DNA of 64,000 bases from an uncultured Altererythrobacter sp. (GCA_913056125.1 CAJXNC010000001.1:434001-498000), one strand, 5' to 3'; positions 17,837 through 26,873 are shown, counted from the first letter of the stretch. Program-made: numbers and translations. The notes: a model not told the origin generated them from the letters alone.

Positions 17837-18469
17837 CTATTCTGCCACAGAACGCTTATAGCCAGGGCGTGCTGTCAGGCGCTGCCAATAGGATTCAACA
17901 CGTGGCGGCAGGGTAATCTCGCATTCGGTGAATTCTGCCAGCAGGAACGCATAGCCGATGGAGATATCGGCGATTGTGAAACGGTCGCCCGTTACCCATT
18001 GCCTGCCGTCGGACAGATGTTGGTCGAGGAAGCCGAGCCTTTTGGCAAGCTGGCCCAGCTGGTCCTCGATCGTGTTGTTGCTCTGCTCCCCGGTGAAGAC
18101 GCGTGTGCGGAAGATCGTCCCAATGGGCGTTGCCAGATCGGCTTCTCCGAAATGGAGGAATTGCAGGTGCTCGGCATAGGCGGCGGGATCGGGCAGGGGG
18201 CCGGTGGTCAGGCCGGTAGCGACCTCGTCCTTCGCCACGAGGCGGCGTCCGGTGAGATATTGCAGGATCGCCAGGCTCTCGAACATGGTGATCGGGGAAT
18301 CTGCATCGTCGTCGGTAATCGTCGGGACCGAGCCGAGCGGATTTACCTCGAGAAAGCTCTCCGGCACCGGAATGCCGAATGTTTCCAGCCTGTACGGCTC
18401 GCCCATTTCCTCCATCAGCCAGACGATCCTCTGGCTGCGTGAATTGGGGACGTGGTAGATCGTGATCAT
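17837..18469 (-). CDS. Glutathione S-transferase
   Basis: 210 residues with the two-domain GST plan: thioredoxin-like N-terminal domain (YHVPNSRSQRIVWLMEEMG, then NPLGSVPTI and the gamma-Glu-binding FESLAILQYL) and a helical C-terminal domain containing GDRFTIADISIGYAFLL, the conserved N-capping/hydrophobic staple motif. The probable catalytic residue is Ser in PNSRSQR. It is cotranscribed with the small membrane protein 6 bp upstream. In sphingomonads GSTs often take part in beta-aryl-ether cleavage of lignin dimers, but there is no direct sign of that specificity; general detoxification is equally possible. Confidence 0.9.
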   Translation of the reverse strand: MITIYHVPNSRSQRIVWLMEEMGEPYRLETFGIPVPESFLEVNPLGSVPTITDDDADSPITMFESLAILQYLTGRRLVAKDEVATGLTTGPLPDPAAYAEHLQFLHFGEADLATPIGTIFRTRVFTGEQSNNTIEDQLGQLAKRLGFLDQHLSDGRQWVTGDRFTIADISIGYAFLLAEFTECEITLPPRVESYWQRLTARPGYKRSVAE

Positions 18470-18475
18470 CTGTCT

Positions 18476-18874
18476 TCAGGCTCCGGTTTTTCGCGCGACC
18501 AGCCAGCCGCCGATCACGCCGCCAACAACCTTCAGGCCATGGGCGAACAGGTATGACGGGCGTATGCTATTCTCTAGCTCAAAATCGGCTGCGGTCGCAC
18601 TGAGGACCAGCGTCAACGCCACATAGAGCGCGATGCCCCAAAGCCCGGCGATCAAGCCGTTGAGCACCGGGGCGCTCGTGCCCCTGCCGCACCAATAGCC
18701 TGCGAGAATGAAAAGGATCAGCGCCATTACCGGGATTGCCGGGTTCAGCTCCTGTGTGGAGACCCCCGTGGTGACAACGCGCACGAAGGTTGGGATGACC
18801 AGCGCAATCTCGATCAGAACAGCAGCAAGAAGCGCGCGCCATATCCGCAGTCGCGGTAAATCCTGTTCGATCAT
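18476..18874 (-). CDS. Small four-helix membrane protein, unknown
   Basis: 132 residues with four hydrophobic segments (about residues 12-32, 45-62, 70-92 and 108-126) separated by short polar loops. The ends are RIWRALLAAVLIEIALVIPTF and VVGGVIGGWLVARKTG. No family signature recognised. It ends 6 bp before the glutathione transferase start and so probably shares its transcript. No enzymatic motif is visible; it could be an accessory or stress-related membrane protein. Confidence 0.7.
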   Translation of the reverse strand: MIEQDLPRLRIWRALLAAVLIEIALVIPTFVRVVTTGVSTQELNPAIPVMALILFILAGYWCGRGTSAPVLNGLIAGLWGIALYVALTLVLSATAADFELENSIRPSYLFAHGLKVVGGVIGGWLVARKTGA

Positions 18875-18910
18875 CGATGTTCTCCCCCAAGAACGACCCC
18901 GGGGAAGTGT

Positions 18911-20857
18911 CTAGCGTGCGTGCGGGCTGTTCGCCAGCAAATCGTCCACCACCGAAGGATCGGCCAGCGTCGAGGTATCACCCAGATTGCCGGTGTCGTT
19001 CTCGGCGATCTTCCTGAGGATGCGGCGCATGATCTTGCCCGAGCGGGTCTTGGGCAGGCCGGGCGCGAATTGCACCACGTCGGGCGTGGCGATGGGGCCG
19101 ATTTCCTTGCGCACCCATTGCACCAGTTCCTTGCGTAGCTCCTCGGTCGGCTCGACGCCTTCCATCGTGGTGACATAGGCATAGATACCCTGTCCCTTGA
19201 TGTCGTGCGGCATGCCTACCACTGCTGCTTCGGCCACGGCATCGTGGTCCACCAGCGCGCTTTCGACTTCTGCCGTGCCCATGCGGTGGCCCGAGACATT
19301 GATCACATCGTCGATGCGACCGGTGATCCAGTAATAGCCGTCCTCGTCGCGGCGGCAGCCGTCGCCGGTGAAATACTTGCCCGGATATTGGGTGAAGTAG
19401 GTCTGGATGAAGCGGTCATGGTCGCCATAGACGGTGCGCATCTGGCCGGGCCAGCTGTCGAGGATGACCAATGCACCCTCGGTCGCCCCGTCGAGGATAT
19501 GGCCGTCGGCAGGATCGACCACGGCTGGCTGCACGCCGAACATGGGGAAACTGGCACTGCCGGGCTTGAGCGCATGAGCGCCGGGCAGGGGGGTGATCAT
19601 GTGGCCGCCCGTCTCGGTCTGCCACCATGTGTCGACGATGGGACAGCGATTGTCGCCGACCACGTCGTAATACCAGTCCCACGCCTCCGGGTTGATCGGT
19701 TCGCCCACCGAACCGAGCACCTTCAGGCTCTTGCGGCTGGTCCTCTTCACCCATTCGTCGCCCTCGCGCATCAGCGCGCGCAGCGCAGTGGGTGCGGCAT
19801 AGAACTGCTCGACCTTGTACTTGTCGACCACCTGCCAGAAGCGGCTGAAATCGGGATAGTTGGGCACGCCCTCGAACATCAGCGTGGTCGCACCGTTCGC
19901 CAGAGGGCCATAGACGACATAGGAGTGACCGGTGACCCAGCCGATATCGGCAGCGCACCAGTAGATCTGGCCGGGCCGGTAATCGAAAGTGTATTCGTGC
20001 GTCATGCTGGTCCACACGGCATAGCCCCCGGTCGTGTGCAGCACGCCCTTGGGCTTTCCGGTAGAGCCCGAGGTGTAGAGGATGAAGAGCGGGTCCTCCG
20101 CATTCATTTCCTCCGGCTCGCAACCGTCGGGCATGTCGGCGACTGCCTTTGCCCAGTCCACATCGCGGCCCTCGACCATGGGCACGTCGGCACCGGTGTG
20201 GCGCAGCATGATGACCGTATCGACCCTGGCCTTTTCGCAAGCCGCATCGACATTGGCCTTGAGCGGGACCTTCTTGCCGCCGCGCAGTCCTTCGTCAGCG
20301 GTGAGGACCACCGTGCTTTCGCAATCCTCGATCCGCTGGGCGAGAGCATCGGGCGAGAAGCCGGCGAAGACGATCGAATGCACGGCGCCGATGCGGGCGC
20401 AGGCGAGCATGGCCACCGCCGCCTCGGGCACCATGGGCAGGTAGATCGTGACCCGGTCGCCGCGCTTGACCCCCTTGTCCTTGAGCAGGTTTGCGAACTG
20501 GCAGACCGCGTGGAACAGCTCGTGATAGGTCAGGCTGCGCGAAGGCGTGTCGGGATGATCAGGCTCCCACAGGATCGCGACCGTGTCGCCGTGTTCGGCA
20601 AGGTGGCGGTCAAGGCAGTTGGCGGAGAGGTTGAGCGTCCCGTCCTCGAACCACCTGATGCGGAAATCCGCAGCGTCGTAGTTCGTGTCCTTGATCGTCC
20701 TGGGTTCGCGCATCCAGTCGATCCGCTGCATCTCCTTGCGCCAGAAGCCTTCCGGGTCCTCGACCGAGCGGCGATACATCTCCTCATAGGCCTTCGCATT
20801 GATCTTGGCGCTGTCGGCCCATTCCTCGCTGACCGGATGAACCTTGTGCTCGTGCAT
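18911..20857 (-). CDS. acs: Acetyl-CoA synthetase (AMP-forming)
   Basis: 648 residues, the usual Acs length. Motifs are all present: ATP-binding [53 protein letters not shown] split across the A8 hinge, and the C-terminal [11 protein letters not shown] with the regulatory acetylatable lysine. It converts acetate, ATP and CoA to acetyl-CoA in two half-reactions in the cytosol. It lies about 50 bp from the MarR gene on the same strand and next to the ferulate module, whose hydratase-lyase releases acetyl-CoA. Co-regulation with ferulate degradation is possible but not shown. Confidence 0.97.
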   Translation of the reverse strand: MHEHKVHPVSEEWADSAKINAKAYEEMYRRSVEDPEGFWRKEMQRIDWMREPRTIKDTNYDAADFRIRWFEDGTLNLSANCLDRHLAEHGDTVAILWEPDHPDTPSRSLTYHELFHAVCQFANLLKDKGVKRGDRVTIYLPMVPEAAVAMLACARIGAVHSIVFAGFSPDALAQRIEDCESTVVLTADEGLRGGKKVPLKANVDAACEKARVDTVIMLRHTGADVPMVEGRDVDWAKAVADMPDGCEPEEMNAEDPLFILYTSGSTGKPKGVLHTTGGYAVWTSMTHEYTFDYRPGQIYWCAADIGWVTGHSYVVYGPLANGATTLMFEGVPNYPDFSRFWQVVDKYKVEQFYAAPTALRALMREGDEWVKRTSRKSLKVLGSVGEPINPEAWDWYYDVVGDNRCPIVDTWWQTETGGHMITPLPGAHALKPGSASFPMFGVQPAVVDPADGHILDGATEGALVILDSWPGQMRTVYGDHDRFIQTYFTQYPGKYFTGDGCRRDEDGYYWITGRIDDVINVSGHRMGTAEVESALVDHDAVAEAAVVGMPHDIKGQGIYAYVTTMEGVEPTEELRKELVQWVRKEIGPIATPDVVQFAPGLPKTRSGKIMRRILRKIAENDTGNLGDTSTLADPSVVDDLLANSPHAR

Positions 20858-20905
20858 GCTCGACTCCCAATTCTCTGTCGGGAGTGAGTTAGGAAATCGG
20901 CGCGC

Positions 20906-21316
20906 CTAGCGCCAGAGGGCATCCAGCGCCGGCAGCAAATGGGCACGGTGCTGCGGCGGGATGCGTTCCAGCAATTCGTTCTCGAATGTCTCGATAATGG
21001 CAAGGGCTGCGTCGCGTGTGTCCTGCCCTTGCGGGGTCAGGACAAGGCCTTGCGATTTGCCGTCCAGTGGATTGCGGTCGATCCACTCGGCATCCTCCAG
21101 CTTCTTCAGCAGCGGGACCATGTTGGCTCGCTGTATGTCGAGCTGTCGGCCCAGCGCGCTGGCGGTGGTATCGGGATTCTCTCCGATCAGGATCAGGACC
21201 GACGCATCTACTTGCCGCAGGCCGATTTCGCCCAGCCGCGCGGACAGTTCTGCCGCGGTGGCGTTGGCTGCGCGGCGCAGGGAATAGCCGGGAAGCGAGG
21301 GCAACGGATCGTGCAT
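20906..21316 (-). CDS. ferC: MarR family regulator, FerC-like
   Basis: 136 residues with a winged helix-turn-helix: GLRQVDASVLILIGENPDTTASALGRQLDIQRANMVPLLKKLEDAEWIDR (split here for reading), a wing ending DGKSQGLVLTPQG, and a C-terminal dimer helix. Its gene is divergent from the hydroxycinnamoyl-CoA hydratase-lyase gene, exactly as FerC is placed against ferBA in Sphingobium SYK-6. There FerC represses the operon and is released by a hydroxycinnamoyl-CoA. A near-perfect inverted repeat lies only 15 bp upstream of its start, in the shared promoter region. The regulator class is certain; the FerC identity is by synteny. Confidence 0.85.
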   Translation of the reverse strand: MHDPLPSLPGYSLRRAANATAAELSARLGEIGLRQVDASVLILIGENPDTTASALGRQLDIQRANMVPLLKKLEDAEWIDRNPLDGKSQGLVLTPQGQDTRDAALAIIETFENELLERIPPQHRAHLLPALDALWR

Positions 21317-21331
21317 GAAGACTTTCTAGCG

Positions 21332-21377
21332 ATTGTTATTGCTCATAGCAATCCTTATCGCTATGAGCCATAACAAT
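21332..21377. promoter_or_regulatory. Probable MarR/FerC operator: 18-bp inverted repeat
   Basis: Two 18-base arms, ATTGTTATTGCTCATAGC and GCTATGAGCCATAACAAT, are reverse complements at 17 of 18 positions and are separated by 10 bases. The site lies between the divergent regulator and hydratase-lyase genes, 15 bp from the regulator start and 53 bp from the other. It is AT-rich compared with its surroundings. On the plus strand a possible TTGTTA/TATCGC promoter pair is embedded in it, so binding would block transcription of the ferulate genes and also autoregulate. Confidence 0.85.
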
Positions 21378-21430
21378 TCGGGAGCGACGCCGAGTCGCGC
21401 CCGTCATTTCGTGCAAGAGGAGAGCACATC

Positions 21431-22294
21431 ATGGCCAAAGGTCCGTCGAAACCCGATCCCCGTCCGCAGGAAGAAACCGTTCGCTACGAAGTGGAGAACG
21501 ACATTGCCTGGGTCTATTTCAACCGTCCCGACAAGCGCAATTGCATGAGCCCCAAGCTCAACCGGCAGATGAAGATCGTGCTGGAGGAGCTGGAATTCCG
21601 CGATGACGTGAAGGTTCTCGTGCTCACCGGCGAAGGTTCGTCCTGGACTGCCGGCATGGACCTGCTCGAGTATTTCCGCATGACCGAGGCCGAGGGCCTG
21701 CACGCCATCCGCCGCAGCCAGCGCGAAAGCTATGGCTGGTTCGAGCGCCTGCGCTGGTACGAAAAGCCGACTGTGGCGATGATCAATGGCTGGTGCTTCG
21801 GCGGCGGCTACGGCCCGCTATTCGGCTGCGACATCGCCATTGCTTCCGAAGATGCGCAGTTTGGCCTGTCCGAAATCAACTGGGGCATCCTGCCCGGTGG
21901 CGGCGCTTCCAAGGTGGTGCAAGAGCTGATGCCGTTCCGCAAGGCCATGTATCACGCCATGATGGGCGAGAACCTGTCCGGCAAGCAAGCCGAAGAGCAG
22001 GGTCTCGTCACCGAATGCGTGCCCGCAGACAAGCTGAAGGAACGCGTGATCGAGATCTGCGAAGTCCTGAAGAAGAAGGACAGCCAGGCTCTGCGCGCCA
22101 CCAAGTGGACCGTCCGCCGCATGGTCGACATGACCTATGACAATGGCCTGGAATACCAGATCCGTGCGCAGGAAGCGCTGCACAGCTTCGGCGGCAAGGA
22201 AGCCCGTGTCGAGGCGACCAAGCAGTTCCTCGACGACAAGGCCTTCAAGCCCGGCCTCGGCTCGTTCGACACGAGCAAGGTCAAGAAGGACTGA
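21431..22294 (+). CDS. ferB: p-Hydroxycinnamoyl-CoA hydratase-lyase (FerB/Ech-like)
   Basis: 287 residues, crotonase superfamily, with an excellent GAGGAGAG Shine-Dalgarno. The sequence has the signature of hydroxycinnamoyl-CoA hydratase-lyases: VAMINGWCFGGGYGPL forms the oxyanion hole, and SEINWGILPGGGA carries the catalytic Glu148 (Glu143 in the Pseudomonas enzyme). It converts feruloyl-, caffeoyl- or coumaroyl-CoA to the matching aldehyde (vanillin for ferulate) plus acetyl-CoA. The next gene is an ADP-forming CoA ligase and the divergent gene a MarR regulator, so this is the core of a ferulate pathway. A strong terminator follows 12 bp after the stop, separating it from the ligase. Confidence 0.95.
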   Translation: MAKGPSKPDPRPQEETVRYEVENDIAWVYFNRPDKRNCMSPKLNRQMKIVLEELEFRDDVKVLVLTGEGSSWTAGMDLLEYFRMTEAEGLHAIRRSQRESYGWFERLRWYEKPTVAMINGWCFGGGYGPLFGCDIAIASEDAQFGLSEINWGILPGGGASKVVQELMPFRKAMYHAMMGENLSGKQAEEQGLVTECVPADKLKERVIEICEVLKKKDSQALRATKWTVRRMVDMTYDNGLEYQIRAQEALHSFGGKEARVEATKQFLDDKAFKPGLGSFDTSKVKKD

Positions 22295-22305
22295 TTTTGC
22301 ATCTG

Positions 22306-22345
22306 GAGGCGGCGCGGGCACTTGTTCGCGCCGCCTCTTCTTTCT
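22306..22345 (+). terminator. Rho-independent terminator between ferB-like and ferA-like genes
   Basis: A perfect 11-bp stem (GAGGCGGCGCG pairing with CGCGCCGCCTC) around a 10-base loop is followed by TTCTTTCT. It starts 12 bp after the hydratase-lyase stop. As the ligase gene lies 66 bp further on in the same direction, it may set the ratio of the two products or mark separate transcripts. Confidence 0.85.
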
Positions 22346-22366
22346 AGGCAGCTCCAGCAAACACCC

Positions 22367-22385
22367 GCCCCGGTTCAGCCGGGGC
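22367..22385 (+). other. Short GC-rich hairpin in the leader of the CoA ligase gene
   Basis: GCCCCGG and CCGGGGC form a perfect 7-bp stem with a 5-base loop, 26 bp before the ligase ATG and just after the terminator. It has no T run. It could stabilise the 5' end of a processed ligase mRNA or be an incidental repeat. Confidence 0.5.
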
Positions 22386-22410
22386 TTCGCATGTCCGAAG
22401 GGATGACCCA

Positions 22411-24531
22411 ATGACGACCCGCCGCTTTTCCAATGAACAGATCGACCGCCTGCTGCGCCCGAAATCGGTGGCGGTGGTCGGCGCCTCCGACCGTCATGGC
22501 GCGCTCGGCTGCACGCTGCTCAACAACCTCGTCCAGTATGAGTTCGATGGCGACATCTACCCCGTCAATCCCAAGCGCGACGAGTTGCAGGGCCTCAAGG
22601 TCTACCATTCGGTCAACGAACTGCCCCACGGCGTCGATTGCGCCGTGCTGGCAATCCCGCGTCCCTTCGTGGTCGATACGGTGCGCGACCTGGCCAAGAA
22701 TGGCTGCGGCGCCGTGGTGATTTATGCCGCCGGTTTCTCCGAAGCGGGCGAGGAAGGCGCCAAGGACCAGGCCGAGCTGGCTCGCATTGCCGAAGAATAC
22801 GGCATTGTCATCGAAGGCCCGAATTGCCTCGGCTGCACGAACTATGTCGCGCGTATCCCGCTGACCTTCGTGGAAACCAATATGCGCACCCCGCCGGAAG
22901 GCGCGCGCGCCGTAGGCATAGCCAGCCAGTCGGGCGCCCTGGCTGCCGTTCTGGCAACCACGCTGCATCCGCGCGGCTGCTACGTCTCCACCTCGGTCTC
23001 GACCGGTAACGAGGCGGCATCGGGCGTCGAGGACTATGTCGAATGGCTGATCGACGATCCCTCGACCAATGTCATCGCTATGTATGTCGAGAATTTGCGC
23101 CGTCCCGCTGCTTTCATCGCCGCGGCGCGCCGCGCGCGCGCTGCAGGCAAGCCCATCGTCATGCTGCACCCGGGCAAGAGCGACAAGGCGCAGGAGAGTG
23201 CCGCCACGCATACCGGCGCCATGGCTGGCGACTATGCGCTGATGAAGGCCAAGCTGGGCCGCGAAGGCATCATCTTTGCCGATACGCTGGAAGAGCTGGC
23301 CGATATCGCCACCATTGCGGTGACCTGCGAGAGCCTGCCGGGTGCGAACATGGCGGTGCTGGGCGAAAGCGGCGCGCTGCGCGGCCTCGCCTTCGATATT
23401 GCCGAGGATATCGGTCTCGACCTGGTCGACCTCAATGACGAAAACAGCCCGGCCATCCGCGCCGTGCTGCCCGATTTCGTGCCCGTCTCGAACCCGACCG
23501 ACATTACCGCGATAGGCCTCAGCGAGCCGGAGATTTACACCAACCTCCTCAAGGCCCTGCTCGAGGACGAGCGCATCGGCTCGGTGGTCGCCTCGATCAT
23601 CCAGTCCGACCCCATTACCTCTAAGATCAAGTTCCCGCCGATCCAGAAGGTTCTCGATGGCGGCGACCTGGGCAAGCCGCTGGTCTTTGCCGGCGTCGAC
23701 GAAGGCGCCAACGTGCCGCAGGAATATATCGACGGGCTGGCCCGCGTTGGCATCCCCTATTTCCGGTCCACCGAACGCGCCTATCGTGCCATTGCCCGAC
23801 TGGCCGACCTGGCCAAGCGTGACCTGACCGACAATTCGCCGGATCCGGTCGTGTTGCCGGGCCTGGCCGAGGAAAGCGGCGTGATCCCCGAATACAAGGC
23901 CAAGGCCCTGCTGGCAGAGGCCGGCATCCTTTTCCCGCCGAGCAAGTTCGCCGCCAATACGGAAGAGGCAGAAGCCGCCGCCGAGGAAATCGGCTATCCG
24001 GTCGTGATGAAGGCGCAGGCTGCCGCGCTTGGCCACAAGAGCGATGCGGGCGGCGTGAAGCTCAATCTCAAGTCGCGCGAGGAGGTCAATGCGGCCTTCC
24101 AGCAGATGTATGTCGACGTCGCCAATTACGACGCCTCGATCACGCTCGACGGTGTGCTGATCGAGAAGATGGGCAAGATGGGCACCGAGATGATCGTCGG
24201 CGCCAAGTCCGATCCCGAATGGGGCCCGGTCGTTCTGGCTGGTTTCGGCGGTGTGACGGCGGAGATCCTCAAGGACGTGAAGCTGTTCACGCCGGACATG
24301 GGCAAGGACCAGGTCAAGGCCGGCCTGCTGGCGCTCAAGCAGGCGCCGCTGCTGACCGGCTGGCGTGGCAGCCCTGCGCTCGACGTGGACGCACTGGCCG
24401 ACCTGATCGTCAAGATCGGTGCGGTCATGCTCGGCAATCCTTCGATCCGGGAGATCGACCTCAACCCGGTGATCATCCACCCGGCGGGCGAGGGCGTGGC
24501 CGCGCTCGACGCGCTGATGCTGGTCGATTGA
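22411..24531 (+). CDS. ferA: ADP-forming acyl-CoA synthetase (FerA-like hydroxycinnamate-CoA ligase)
   Basis: 706 residues, full-length fused alpha-beta form of the NDP-forming acyl-CoA synthetase family. The order is: CoA-binding Rossmann domain (SVAVVGASDRHGALG, residues 13-130), succinyl-CoA-ligase-like domain with the phospho-His loop ATHTGAMAGD near residue 267, then an ATP-grasp domain from about 480 with GYPVVMKAQAAALGHKSDAGGV and a C-terminal EIDLNPV. In sphingomonads the feruloyl-CoA synthetase FerA is, as I recall, of this ADP-forming type rather than the AMP-forming type of pseudomonads. The position next to the hydratase-lyase gene makes that assignment likely. Substrate range among hydroxycinnamates is not visible. 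Confidence 0.88.
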   Translation: MTTRRFSNEQIDRLLRPKSVAVVGASDRHGALGCTLLNNLVQYEFDGDIYPVNPKRDELQGLKVYHSVNELPHGVDCAVLAIPRPFVVDTVRDLAKNGCGAVVIYAAGFSEAGEEGAKDQAELARIAEEYGIVIEGPNCLGCTNYVARIPLTFVETNMRTPPEGARAVGIASQSGALAAVLATTLHPRGCYVSTSVSTGNEAASGVEDYVEWLIDDPSTNVIAMYVENLRRPAAFIAAARRARAAGKPIVMLHPGKSDKAQESAATHTGAMAGDYALMKAKLGREGIIFADTLEELADIATIAVTCESLPGANMAVLGESGALRGLAFDIAEDIGLDLVDLNDENSPAIRAVLPDFVPVSNPTDITAIGLSEPEIYTNLLKALLEDERIGSVVASIIQSDPITSKIKFPPIQKVLDGGDLGKPLVFAGVDEGANVPQEYIDGLARVGIPYFRSTERAYRAIARLADLAKRDLTDNSPDPVVLPGLAEESGVIPEYKAKALLAEAGILFPPSKFAANTEEAEAAAEEIGYPVVMKAQAAALGHKSDAGGVKLNLKSREEVNAAFQQMYVDVANYDASITLDGVLIEKMGKMGTEMIVGAKSDPEWGPVVLAGFGGVTAEILKDVKLFTPDMGKDQVKAGLLALKQAPLLTGWRGSPALDVDALADLIVKIGAVMLGNPSIREIDLNPVIIHPAGEGVAALDALMLVD

Positions 24532-24532
24532 G

Positions 24533-25669
24533 CTAGCTGAACAGGTCCGCCAGTTCGCTTGAGGGGCCGAGCACGTCGCCCGGCGTGGCCAGCGTATTGC
24601 TGGCAAAGGCGATGGCGATCTGCTGCCCGGGATAGAGCACCAGGCTCGCCCTGCCGCCCACCGTGCCACCCGCATGGTGCCAGCGCAGGCGGCCCTGTCC
24701 GTCCTCGTCCACGCGCCAGCCAAGGCCGAGCGGCGGACTGGCCGCGGTCTTTTCGGTCAACGGGGTGAAAAGCAGGTCGCGCTCCTTGCTCGTGATGGCG
24801 GAGCCCCTTGCATCGAACAGCGCCGCACCGAATTGCGCCAGCTCGGGCATGTTGGAGAGCAATCCTGCTCCGGCCCAGCAGAATGCCGGATTGCCGAGCG
24901 GAGCCTTGGAGAAGGGGCCATCGCCGCGGAATTTCTCGACCGCGGGCATTGTCAGTGAAAGGAAGTCCAGTTCCTGCGAGGTGAAATAACCTTCCACGCG
25001 TCCGGGAACGGTCTTGGCGAGGTCGTCCGTACACAGGCTGCGCAGGCCCATCGGCCGGGAAATCCATTCCTCCACCAGTGCGGGGAAGCTGCTGCCCGTG
25101 GCGGCCTCCAGAACGATCGAGGCCAGCGAATAGCCGAATGAGGAATAGCTGACCGTAGTGCCGGGCGGGGCAACCAGTTCGTCCTCGATGAAGAGGGCCA
25201 GGATCTCGTCCGCATTGGCATAATTGCGCGCGGTGATCGGGCCGCCCGGCGCGTCGGGATCGTAATCCTCCGCCCGGTAATGGCGGATCCCGCCCATATG
25301 GGTGAAGAGCTGACGCAGGGTCGTCTTGCGGTGCGGTTCGGGAAGGTTCGGCAACCAGTAGGCGATCGGCAGGTCTAGGTCGATAATCCCGCGGCTGGCC
25401 AGCCGCGCGGCGAGCGTGGAACTGATGACCTTGCTCACCGAGCCAAGGCGAAACAGGCTCGCGCTTTCGGCCAGCACGTCATATTCGAGGTTGGAATTGC
25501 CGAAGGCCATCGCCCAGGCGAGGCCGGAGGGGCGCGCGACGGCGAAGGACATGGCAGGCACGCCGCATTTCTCGAAGAATGCGCGCGCCCAGTCCTCGGC
25601 TCCGGCCAGGTCTTTCCGATAGGTGTTCAGCAGCCCCTCCATGAGAAGTGCATTATCACCATAATACAC
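24533..25669 (-). CDS. Serine hydrolase of the beta-lactamase (class C/PBP4*-like) family
   Basis: 378 residues if the GTG at 25669 is used; an ATG nine codons later (25642) is an alternative and neither has a good Shine-Dalgarno. The fold is that of class C beta-lactamases, penicillin-binding proteins and esterases: SxxK in RLGSVSKVISS, Tyr motif YSSFGYS, and the C-terminal HHAGGTVGG in place of the KTG box. LRQLFTHMGGIRHY is the usual LLTHTSG-type segment. No signal peptide is evident, which argues for a cytosolic esterase or peptidase rather than a beta-lactamase. It converges with the ferA-like gene, with only 1 bp between the stop codons. Confidence 0.87.
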   Translation of the reverse strand: MYYGDNALLMEGLLNTYRKDLAGAEDWARAFFEKCGVPAMSFAVARPSGLAWAMAFGNSNLEYDVLAESASLFRLGSVSKVISSTLAARLASRGIIDLDLPIAYWLPNLPEPHRKTTLRQLFTHMGGIRHYRAEDYDPDAPGGPITARNYANADEILALFIEDELVAPPGTTVSYSSFGYSLASIVLEAATGSSFPALVEEWISRPMGLRSLCTDDLAKTVPGRVEGYFTSQELDFLSLTMPAVEKFRGDGPFSKAPLGNPAFCWAGAGLLSNMPELAQFGAALFDARGSAITSKERDLLFTPLTEKTAASPPLGLGWRVDEDGQGRLRWHHAGGTVGGRASLVLYPGQQIAIAFASNTLATPGDVLGPSSELADLFS

Positions 25670-25743
25670 CTGCTCACAAGGGGGAAAGCGCGCCGGCTCC
25701 GCCGGGCGGGAGACAAGGGATTGCGAGTCGCCAAACTGTCATA

Positions 25744-26046
25744 TTGGCTCACCATCATCACTTCGGGTGGCGACTCGCATTCAGGGGTGGAAGCGCAATC
25801 AAGGGGCATCTCATCAAGGGTATTTCAGGCGAATACTGCGCCTGCCCGAGCGATGACATCTGCGCGGACGAGCAGGTCATGCTGACCGAGCTTGCCGCGA
25901 CCCTTTACGGCTGGAAGAACCGCAATATCGTCTTCGAGAAAGCGATCCGTTCGGTGGCTCTGGAACTGCTCGCCATGGCGCAGGAGGGGATGCCTCCTGC
26001 TGATGCGCAACCCGATCAGCGCGACCTGCCCGACGCGCGCGTGTAA
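25744..26046 (+). CDS. Small hypothetical protein, start uncertain
   Basis: The downstream part of the 25648-26046 ORF has normal host codon use (GC-rich third positions) and reads like a real protein: GISGEYCACPSDDICADEQ, then LTELAATLYGWKNRNIVFEKA. The ORF-track ATG at 25648 falls inside or against the start of the divergent beta-lactamase-like gene, and its first 40 codons look non-coding. The only plausible alternative is a TTG at 25744, used here provisionally. The 3' end overlaps the convergent TonB-like gene by 31 bp. There are two closely spaced Cys (CAC) but no recognised family. Confidence 0.45.
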   Translation: MAHHHHFGWRLAFRGGSAIKGHLIKGISGEYCACPSDDICADEQVMLTELAATLYGWKNRNIVFEKAIRSVALELLAMAQEGMPPADAQPDQRDLPDARV

Positions 26047-26873
26047 TCGATCCTGATTCTTACCCAGCTCCCGACCAGTGACGTGTTGCCCCGCCGCGGC
26101 GGACGCACTTCGAATTGCCAGGCCGCTGCAAGCACGGCGCGCAGCATGTTGGAGCCTTGCGGGTATTCCTCCAGCCCGATGCAGTCCTCGACGCGGTAGT
26201 CGGAGGCGGTGCGGCAGGCGATCAGCGCCCAGCTGTCTATGTCTGCGGTGGAGAGGTAGCCGCGCAATTCCTGCTGGCTCGGCTCGCGATACCAGCGGGC
26301 GCCATAGAGCGGTTCTCCATTGGGCATGGTTCCAACGACCTGGCTATCGCCGGAGGACGACGATGGAGCACTCGGCCCGTAGCTTCGGCCCGTTGGCGCA
26401 TCGGGTCGGCGGCGCGGCAGGTTGGAGATATCGAGATCGGCCATCTGGTCCGGCGGCACTTCGATCATGAGCGGCCCTGTCGGATTGAGCGCAACGGCGG
26501 CGGGCAGTTCGGGCGGCGGCGGAGCCAGGTCCTCTTCGGTCGGCGTTTCTGCCGCGCGTGCCTGAGGGGTGGGCGACGAAGGTGGCGGCTCCTCGGCGGG
26601 TGCCTGCTCCTCTGCATTGACGCCTTGTACGTCGAAGCTGGCAATGCTCCCGGCAGATGGTGTCGGTTCCGCATGGTTTAGGCCGATCAGCACGATCATC
26701 AGCACCAGCAGCGCCTCGATCGCCAGCGCCAGCAGGATGCCGAGCGCGCGCGGACCCAGTTGCGCGCGCCATCGTTGCCACCGGGCGATCCAGGTCCGGC
26801 GCATTGCGTGCGTGGTTGGCTGGCTGGAAATGACTGGGGGACCCTTGGCTGGTTCTGGCTGCGGTTTGCCCAT
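26016..26873 (-). CDS. TonB-like single-pass membrane protein
   Basis: 285 residues. A basic cytosolic N-terminus (WIARWQRWRAQLGPR) precedes one membrane helix (ALGILLALAIEALLVLMIVLIGL). A long Pro/Glu/Ala-rich periplasmic stretch follows (EEPPPSSPTPQARA, APPPPELPAA), then a compact C-terminal domain (about 190-280) with YREPSQQELRGYL and a closing set of beta strands. This matches the plan of TonB/energy-transducer-like proteins, though the canonical C-terminal YP motif is not obvious. The two Cys in ACRTASDYRVEDC could form a disulfide. There is no adjacent exbB or exbD. It lies at the downstream end of the envelope cluster with the OmpA-like and vWA genes. Confidence 0.7.
   Translation of the reverse strand: MGKPQPEPAKGPPVISSQPTTHAMRRTWIARWQRWRAQLGPRALGILLALAIEALLVLMIVLIGLNHAEPTPSAGSIASFDVQGVNAEEQAPAEEPPPSSPTPQARAAETPTEEDLAPPPPELPAAVALNPTGPLMIEVPPDQMADLDISNLPRRRPDAPTGRSYGPSAPSSSSGDSQVVGTMPNGEPLYGARWYREPSQQELRGYLSTADIDSWALIACRTASDYRVEDCIGLEEYPQGSNMLRAVLAAAWQFEVRPPRRGNTSLVGSWVRIRIDYTRASGRSR

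Noticed and set aside
19205-20887. 560-residue plus-strand ORF opposite acs
   Set aside because: Acetyl-CoA synthetase motifs on the minus strand leave no doubt; the plus frame shows His/Asp/Arg-rich shadow composition.
22375-24723. 782-residue minus-strand ORF antisense to the ADP-forming CoA ligase
   Set aside because: It is the reverse-frame shadow of a high-GC gene; composition is His/Arg/Asp-rich without any domain, while the plus frame has complete family motifs.
24533-25669. Possible true beta-lactamase (resistance gene)
   Set aside because: No signal peptide and the KTG box is replaced by HAG; it fits the wider serine-hydrolase/esterase group better.
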